DNA of 64,000 nucleotides from Rhodospirillaceae bacterium (GTDB taxonomy: Bacteria; Pseudomonadota; Alphaproteobacteria; Dongiales; Dongiaceae), in NCBI GenBank assembly GCA_016712715.1, contig JADJQM010000001.1:1881001-1945000 (forward strand), in the 5' to 3' direction. Position numbers and translations under genes: made by a program. Numbering within the stretch: position 1 is the stretch's first letter; each line of letters begins with the position of its first letter. Below the pieces are notes generated by a model that was given only the letters and a program-made list of their open reading frames with translations, made no database searches and was not told where the DNA came from. Positions 59,008 to 64,000 of this stretch are shown here, piece by piece.

Positions 59008-59868
59008 GTGAACCGCACCGCCTATACGCTGCTGGCACCGGCCCTCCTGGTCATGACGGCCTGCGGCCTGGTGCCCATGGGGTTCGTGTTCTTCTATGCG
59101 CTGCACGATACCTTCATGGGCAACAGCTTCGTCTGGGTCGGGCTCGACTGGTTCGTTGAAGTCCTGGCTTCGCCCGACTTTCACGGCGCCGCCGCGCGCA
59201 GCCTGGGCTTTGCAACGCTGTTGTTGCTGATCGAGGTGCCGCTGGGCCTGTTCATCGCCCTGCGCATGCCGACCCGTGGTTTCCTCTCCGCGCTCTACAT
59301 CGTACTGCTGGCCATCCCGCTGCTGACGCCCAGCATCGTGGTCGGCTATCTGTGGAAGATCCTGGTGGCGCACAAGGCGGGTTTGCTCTTTGAAACGGCG
59401 GCAGCACTCGGTGTTCATTACGATATGAACAATCCAATCGTCGTCTGGTTGACCTTGGCCGCGATGGATGCCTGGCATTGGACCAGCCTCATCGTGCTGC
59501 TGTGCTTTGCGGGTTTACGCGCGATCCCGGAGGATTATTACCGGGCGGCGCGCATCGACGGGGCCAGCCGCTGGGCCGTGTTCCGCTATATCCAATTGCC
59601 AAAGCTGCGCATGGTGCTGCTGATCGGCATCCTGCTCCGCTTCATGGACGGCTTCATGATCTATAGCGAAGCCTATGTCGTGACGCGCGGCGGGCCGGGT
59701 GTCGCCACCACTTTCCTGTCCCATGAACTGGTGCAGACCGCCCTCATCCAGTTCGACCTCGGTCAGGGTGGGGCGCTGGCGGTGATCTATTTCGCCATCA
59801 TCGCCACCTTCGCGCTCATCCTCTTCCGCCTCATCATGCCCAAGGTCGGCAGCGGGGCAGCCGCATGA
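59008..59868 (+). CDS. Carbohydrate ABC transporter permease (MalF/UgpA-like)
   Basis: The 286-residue permease starts at a GTG and has six predicted helices with the EAA loop (EDYYRAARIDGASRWAVFRYIQLP). It belongs to the CUT1 carbohydrate group. Its partner follows with a four-base ATGA overlap. There is no ATPase or binding protein within the window on either side, so the remaining subunits must be encoded elsewhere. Confidence 0.9.
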   Translation: MNRTAYTLLAPALLVMTACGLVPMGFVFFYALHDTFMGNSFVWVGLDWFVEVLASPDFHGAAARSLGFATLLLLIEVPLGLFIALRMPTRGFLSALYIVLLAIPLLTPSIVVGYLWKILVAHKAGLLFETAAALGVHYDMNNPIVVWLTLAAMDAWHWTSLIVLLCFAGLRAIPEDYYRAARIDGASRWAVFRYIQLPKLRMVLLIGILLRFMDGFMIYSEAYVVTRGGPGVATTFLSHELVQTALIQFDLGQGGALAVIYFAIIATFALILFRLIMPKVGSGAAA

Positions 59869-60668
59869 GGGAACGCATCCCCATTGCCGCGACACTCTAT
59901 GTGGCACTCCTGATGATGCCGCTCTATTGGCTGGTGCTGATGAGCGTCAAGACCAATAAGGAGATCCTGAGCGGCCTCTCGTTCTGGCCGAAGGAACCGA
60001 CGCTCGCCAATTTCCAGCTCATCCTCAGCGATCCCAGCTGGTATCTCGGCTATCTCAATGCGCTCGCTTATGTCGCAATCAACGTCGCCATCTCCGTCTC
60101 GGTCGCCATTCCGGCGGCCTACGCCTTTTCGCGCCTGCGCTTTGCCGGCAGCAGGGCCCTGTTCTTCGGCTTCCTCATGTTCCGCATGATGGCGCCGGCC
60201 ATCCTGCTGGTGCCCTTCGTGCAGATCTTTTCCGACCTCAACCTCATCGACACGCATATCGCTGTGGCGATCGCGCATTGCTTCTTCAACGTGCCGCTGG
60301 CGATCTGGATTCTCGAAGGCTTCATTTCCGCCATCCCGCGCGAAATGGATGCCCTTGCCAAGCTCGATGGCTACGGCCCGGTGCGTTTCAGCCTCCATAT
60401 CCTGCTGCCGCAGATAGCACCCGGCATCGCCGTTACCGCCTTCTTCTGCTTCATGTTCTCCTGGGTCGAGTTCCTGATCTCGAACGGCCTCACCACCACC
60501 GACGCCAAACCGATCGGCGGCATCATCACGCGCGCGGGCGGCGTGCTCGCCGCCAATGTCTCGCTTCTCTCGGCCGCCAGCGTGCTGGGACTCATCCCCG
60601 GCATCGTGCTGATCATCTTCATGCGAAAGCACCTCGTGCGCGGGTTTTCGATGGGGCGGGTCATTTAG
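59865..60668 (+). CDS. Carbohydrate ABC transporter permease (MalG/UgpE-like)
   Basis: The 267-residue partner permease has six helices, an N-terminal YWLVLMSVKTNKEI segment typical of MalG-type subunits, and the EAA loop (REMDALAKLDGYGPVRFSLHILLP). It pairs with the upstream permease to form the channel. Substrate is unknown. Confidence 0.9.
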   Translation: MRERIPIAATLYVALLMMPLYWLVLMSVKTNKEILSGLSFWPKEPTLANFQLILSDPSWYLGYLNALAYVAINVAISVSVAIPAAYAFSRLRFAGSRALFFGFLMFRMMAPAILLVPFVQIFSDLNLIDTHIAVAIAHCFFNVPLAIWILEGFISAIPREMDALAKLDGYGPVRFSLHILLPQIAPGIAVTAFFCFMFSWVEFLISNGLTTTDAKPIGGIITRAGGVLAANVSLLSAASVLGLIPGIVLIIFMRKHLVRGFSMGRVI

Positions 60669-60788
60669 AGCTAGGACGAGACACAGGATTCCCAGTGCTG
60701 TCTTCGAAATACCCATCCTTTGCCTCAAAAATGGCACACCGCGCATCGAAGCTGCGAGCTGGGCAGATAGCCATCCGGGGATAAGATA

Positions 60789-61313
60789 TTGACCAAGGGG
60801 CGAATAGTACTTTCCATCGCAGCACTTTTAATGCTGCTGATTTGCGCGGAGCTTGGGCGGGAGATCTGGAATTCTGTCGAACTGGACAGCAGGTCGGACG
60901 CATTCGAGCATCACGTCGACGCCAGCCTGACGCGTTCACCAGCGCTGGCTGGCGAGCTGTTCCCGCTTATTGACGATATGATCAACCGTCCTGCCGCATT
61001 TGTTTGCGTGGCCCCTCCTTATGCCGACGACGTCCGGGTAGGCCAACTCGCTTCAGTGGATCTCGGCGAGGACGAATCCTGGTTGGGCGGCCCGACAGAG
61101 CAATGATTGGGATTGGTGATCCTCGATCATGAGAGCAAGGTCATCCAAGTACTGCGCCTGAATTTCGCGCGTTTCAGACTTGTCGGCGGCAGGGAAGAAG
61201 TTCCCTGCTACGCCCGCGCCGATCGGCCCAAGATCCTGGGTGAAACGACCGATCACTGCGGCGACAAGCACAACGCCGTCTGTCTACGCAAAATAATCGT
61301 GGCTAGGCGATAG
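60789..61313 (+). pseudogene. Hypothetical exported protein interrupted by an in-frame TGA
   Basis: From a TTG at 60789 the frame gives a signal-like hydrophobic N-terminus (IVLSIAALLMLLICAEL) and a conserved-looking body up to WLGGPTEQ, then TGA at 61104-61106. The same frame continues without further stops for 68 codons (LGLVILDHESKVIQVLRL...) to 61313. The two parts read as one protein of about 174 residues; a CGA-to-TGA change would explain the break. The family is not recognised. GGGG lies about ten bases before the TTG. It could be a pseudogene or a sequencing error. Confidence 0.55.
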
Positions 61314-61341
61314 ATCGCGGCAAGGTTGTGCCTTCGACGTC

Positions 61342-62460
61342 CTAGCTCAGTCTGGGCAGCAGCGGCCCGGCGACGGTCGGTCGACCAATGAGCTGTGGCA
61401 GATATCTCTCCAACAGATAGACCAAAGACAAAATGGCGGCAATCAAGAGAATGCTCAAGATCGTGGCGGCTGCCGTCAGGCTGGCGACACCCGGTTGGCC
61501 ATCGGCACTGAGCCAGGCGGCGAACGGTCCGTTGACATGGTGATAGACCACACCGTTGAGACAAAAGATGACCATCACGTTCCGGCCCAGATAGCGCATC
61601 CAGTTCCATGACTGGACGAGGCGTCCCGCCGCCAGCAAGGCGATCGACCCCAGCAGCGCCGTTGCAGGAAACAGCAGCCAGTGGCCATGCGCCGCGGCGA
61701 CAATCACGACGGCATCATAGCCGAGGCGGAATGGCCCCTGATTGAGATCATAGGTCAGCCATACAAGGGCAAAACCGAGCACCGCCACTGCCAGCGCCAT
61801 TTGCCGGGCCCCCAGCCAGCGCGCGATTTCCATGCGCACCAGGATGATGCCGCCGAGATAGAAGGCATACATCGTGATCGCTTCGTTCCAGAGCCAGATG
61901 TTCCAATTGGGGAAGAAGGCATATGCGTCATTGAGTACGTAGCCGACGGCATAGAACAGCAACGCAGCCACGACGATGCGGGGCGTCGAGCCGCGCAGGA
62001 ACCTGAACACGGCGTAATGCAGGATCTCGACGCTCACCAAGGCCATCAGGAACCAGGTCGGCACGTTGAAGAAGGATAGCCAGGTGAGAGTCGCGATCCA
62101 GGCGTTGAGATAGTCGCCCGGCGTGCTGAGCGGGAATGGTGGGAAATCAGGCTTGTGCAGCAGGCTCAGGCCGCAGAGCAGCAGATTGAAGAAAAGGAAG
62201 GGGACGAGGCGCGAGGTCACGCGCGACCAGAGGAAGGCACGTGGCCCGGTCCCCATCGACCAATCCTTGGCGATCATGCCGGCGATCAGGAAGAAGAACG
62301 GCATATGAAAGGAATAGATGAACTTGTACTGCAGGGCGGCGTCGGCGTTCCCCAATTGCATGACGCGTTCGACCACATGGCCGTAATAGACCAGGAAGAT
62401 GCCCAGGAAGCGCGCCGCGTCGACGAAGTCGATGCGCGCCTTGCCGTCATTCTCCGCCAT
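61342..62460 (-). CDS. Acyltransferase family 3 membrane protein
   Basis: The 372-residue protein has about ten membrane helices and begins with the acyltransferase 3 pattern (R-I-D-F-V-D-A-A-R-F-L-G-I-F-L-V-Y-Y-G-H, with the catalytic His of the family and the RFLG arginine), then FIYSFHMPFFFLIAGM. These enzymes move acetyl or succinyl groups onto exported glycans or lipids. The ATG at 62460 has GGAGG eight bases upstream, and that site lies inside a strong hairpin. Confidence 0.88.
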   Translation of the reverse strand: MAENDGKARIDFVDAARFLGIFLVYYGHVVERVMQLGNADAALQYKFIYSFHMPFFFLIAGMIAKDWSMGTGPRAFLWSRVTSRLVPFLFFNLLLCGLSLLHKPDFPPFPLSTPGDYLNAWIATLTWLSFFNVPTWFLMALVSVEILHYAVFRFLRGSTPRIVVAALLFYAVGYVLNDAYAFFPNWNIWLWNEAITMYAFYLGGIILVRMEIARWLGARQMALAVAVLGFALVWLTYDLNQGPFRLGYDAVVIVAAAHGHWLLFPATALLGSIALLAAGRLVQSWNWMRYLGRNVMVIFCLNGVVYHHVNGPFAAWLSADGQPGVASLTAAATILSILLIAAILSLVYLLERYLPQLIGRPTVAGPLLPRLS

Positions 62461-62468
62461 GCGACCCA

Positions 62469-62506
62469 CCTCCGATAGATCCCCGTTCTGGGGATACTAT
62501 CGGAGG
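62469..62506 (-). promoter_or_regulatory. Hairpin sequestering the acyltransferase ribosome site
   Basis: CCTCCGATAG and ATCCCC pair with GGGGAT and CTATCGGAGG around a five-base loop with one bulged base. On the minus-strand transcript the GGAGG used by the acyltransferase lies in the stem. The structure begins 34 bases after the secA stop and lacks a T-run. Confidence 0.7.
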
Positions 62507-62540
62507 GGCGGTCGGGCTGAAAGCCGGCTTTAACCAGAAA

Positions 62541-64000
62541 TCAGGCGGTCAGGCGGCCGTGGCAATGCTTGTATTTCTTCCCCGAACCGCAGGGGCAATC
62601 GGCATTGCGGTTGAGGTTGCTCCAGGTCGCCGGATTGTTGGGATCGATGCCGTTCTCGATCACGGGCGGCGGCGCGGCAGGTGCCGCCTGCTGCGGGGCT
62701 TCGGCACGGATCTCGATATGGGAAAGCATCGAGGTTGCCTGTTCGCGCAGACGGTCGAGCATCGCCTCGAACATCTCGAAGCCTTCGCGCTTGTACTCAT
62801 TCAACGGGTCGCGCTGGCCGTAGGCGCGCAGGCCAATGGCATGGCGCAGATGATCCATGTGGAGGAGATGCTCTTTCCAGTTCTGGTCGAGCACCTGCAG
62901 GATCAGCGACTTCTCGATGGCGCGCATCAGGTCCGGGCCGGTATTGGCAGCCTTTTCCGCCATGCGGCGGTCGACCGCCTCGACCAGGCGCTCGCGCATC
63001 GCTTCGTCGGCGATGCCCTCTTCCTTGGCCCAATCGGCGAACGGCAGATCGAGCGCGAAGATGCGCAAGGTCTCCTCGTGCAAGGCCTTCACGTCCCATT
63101 GCTCGGCGAAGGCCTTCTCGGGAACATAACGGTTGATGAGGTCGTTGATGACCTCATGGCGCATCGACATGACCTCTTCCTTGAGGTCCGTCGCCATCAT
63201 CATTTCCTTGCGCTGTTCGTAGATCACCTTGCGCTGGTCGTTCATGACGTTGTCGAACTTCAGCAGGTTCTTGCGGATGTCGAAGTTGCGCGCTTCGACC
63301 TTCTGCTGCGCCTTTTCCAGCGCCTTGTTGATCCAGGGATGGACGATGGCCTCGCCTTCCTTGAGCCCCAGGCGCTTCAGCATCGAATCCATGCGCTCGG
63401 AGCCGAAGATGCGCATGAGATCGTCTTCAAGGCTGAGGAAGAAGCGCGAAGCACCCGGATCGCCCTGGCGGCCGGACCGGCCACGCAGCTGGTTGTCGAT
63501 GCGGCGGCTTTCATGACGCTCGGTGGCGATGACGAACAGGCCGCCGGCATCCAGCGCGACCTTCTTCGCCGCTTCGACTTCCGCGGTGATCGCGGCAATC
63601 CGCGCATCGCGTTCAGGGCCGGCGGGCATATCCTTCATTTCGCGCTCGATGCGCATCTTGACGTTGCCACCCAGCTGGATGTCGGTGCCGCGACCCGCCA
63701 TGTTGGTGGCGATGGTGACGGCGCCGGGCACGCCGGCATCGGCGATGATATAGGCTTCCTGCTCGTGATAGCGGGCGTTCAGCACCGCGTGCGGGATCTT
63801 CTTCTTCTTGAGATGCTCAGAGAGCAGTTCCGATTTCTCGATCGAGACCGTGCCCACCAGTACCGGCTGTTGCCGCGCGCGGCATTCCTCGACCAGTTCG
63901 CTGATCGCCTTGAACTTCTCGGCGGCGGTCCGGTAGACCTCGTCGTCGTTGTCCTTGCGGATGCAGGGCACGTTGGTCGGCATCTCGACGACGTCGAGGC
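62541..64000 (-). CDS. secA: Protein translocase ATPase subunit SecA, C-terminal part (cut by window edge)
   Basis: SecA is the ATPase that pushes preproteins through SecYEG. This window holds about the last 486 residues, from V-E-M-P-T-N-V-P onward; the frame runs on past base 64000. Visible are the second nucleotide-binding fold (TVSIEKSELLSEHLKKK, NMAGRGTDIQLGGNV, GLFVIATERHESRRIDNQLRGRSGRQGDPG), the helical scaffold and wing regions, and the C-terminal zinc-binding tail ADCPCGSGKKYKHCHG that binds SecB and phospholipid. No break is visible. Confidence 0.98.
   Translation of the reverse strand, partial: LDVVEMPTNVPCIRKDNDDEVYRTAAEKFKAISELVEECRARQQPVLVGTVSIEKSELLSEHLKKKKIPHAVLNARYHEQEAYIIADAGVPGAVTIATNMAGRGTDIQLGGNVKMRIEREMKDMPAGPERDARIAAITAEVEAAKKVALDAGGLFVIATERHESRRIDNQLRGRSGRQGDPGASRFFLSLEDDLMRIFGSERMDSMLKRLGLKEGEAIVHPWINKALEKAQQKVEARNFDIRKNLLKFDNVMNDQRKVIYEQRKEMMMATDLKEEVMSMRHEVINDLINRYVPEKAFAEQWDVKALHEETLRIFALDLPFADWAKEEGIADEAMRERLVEAVDRRMAEKAANTGPDLMRAIEKSLILQVLDQNWKEHLLHMDHLRHAIGLRAYGQRDPLNEYKREGFEMFEAMLDRLREQATSMLSHIEIRAEAPQQAAPAAPPPVIENGIDPNNPATWSNLNRNADCPCGSGKKYKHCHGRLTA

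Noticed and set aside
61104..61106. Selenocysteine or programmed read-through at the in-frame TGA
   Set aside because: No SECIS-like hairpin directly after the codon is apparent and the protein is not a recognised selenoprotein; a point mutation or error is simpler.

Overview
This window comes from a GC-rich alphaproteobacterium (about 60-65% G+C by eye), most likely of the Rhodospirillales/Azospirillales type. The lineage markers are a DUF1013 protein (TrcR family), a DUF1465/RcdA-like protein, a DUF1192 protein, cysteine-free L31, a ROSE-type hsp20 leader and dispersed palindromic repeats. No rRNA, tRNA, CRISPR array, prophage or intact insertion sequence was seen. The left edge may cut a small hypothetical gene; the right edge cuts secA.

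Layout. 1-6.6 kb: a lipoprotein, an MCP with a PilZ-like tail, a lone receiver and an MHYT histidine kinase. 6.6-10.4 kb: frameshifted trcR-like gene, quinone oxidoreductase, DUF1192 protein, a candidate small RNA, heat-shock hsp20 with RNA thermometer and RpoH promoter, and an RcdA-like protein. 10.4-15.6 kb: an OmpR/EnvZ-type pair divergent from PepSY and cytochrome b561 genes, then terC, beta-carbonic anhydrase and rpmE. 15.8-19.8 kb: cyaY, an ABC exporter with a C-terminal frameshift, and the pseudouridine pair psuK-psuG. 19.9-22.2 kb: a low-GC patch with two secreted unknowns separated by a 330-bp non-coding block present twice at a constant 1073-bp offset. 22.2-29 kb: a Rieske oxygenase, TetR/BetI-type regulator, acyl-CoA dehydrogenase, MFS permease and a trimethylamine-dehydrogenase-family flavoprotein, suggesting catabolism of an N-methylated or other amine. 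29.2-38.5 kb: an M81 peptidase, then a seven-gene operon with a polyamine-type ABC importer, cysteine hydrolase, GH63-like glycosidase and ribokinase. 38.8-51.6 kb: a SufS-like PLP enzyme, a PiuC-type dioxygenase, an opp operon ending in two tandem S9 peptidases, and a divergent class III aminotransferase. 51.7-56.1 kb: thiBPQ under a TPP riboswitch plus a choline/thiamine-kinase-like gene. 56.2-64 kb: degenerate GGDEF protein, proline iminopeptidase, two orphan sugar permeases, a gene broken by an in-frame TGA, an acyltransferase and secA.

The window is mainly scavenging and transport: peptides (Opp with S9 peptidases and an iminopeptidase), amines or betaines, an unknown conjugated sugar or amine, thiamine and pseudouridine. 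Three genes (trcR, the ABC exporter, thiP) carry one apparent frame slip each in G runs or a GC repeat, and a fourth has an internal stop. Either the assembly has residual small errors or these genes are decaying; the pattern favours errors for the first three.

The most unusual unexplained structures are the duplicated 330-bp block with a perfectly kept double inverted repeat, the amine dehydrogenase with an altered substrate-binding bowl, the Pot/glycosidase/ribokinase operon, and a family of long palindromic elements placed mostly between convergent genes.
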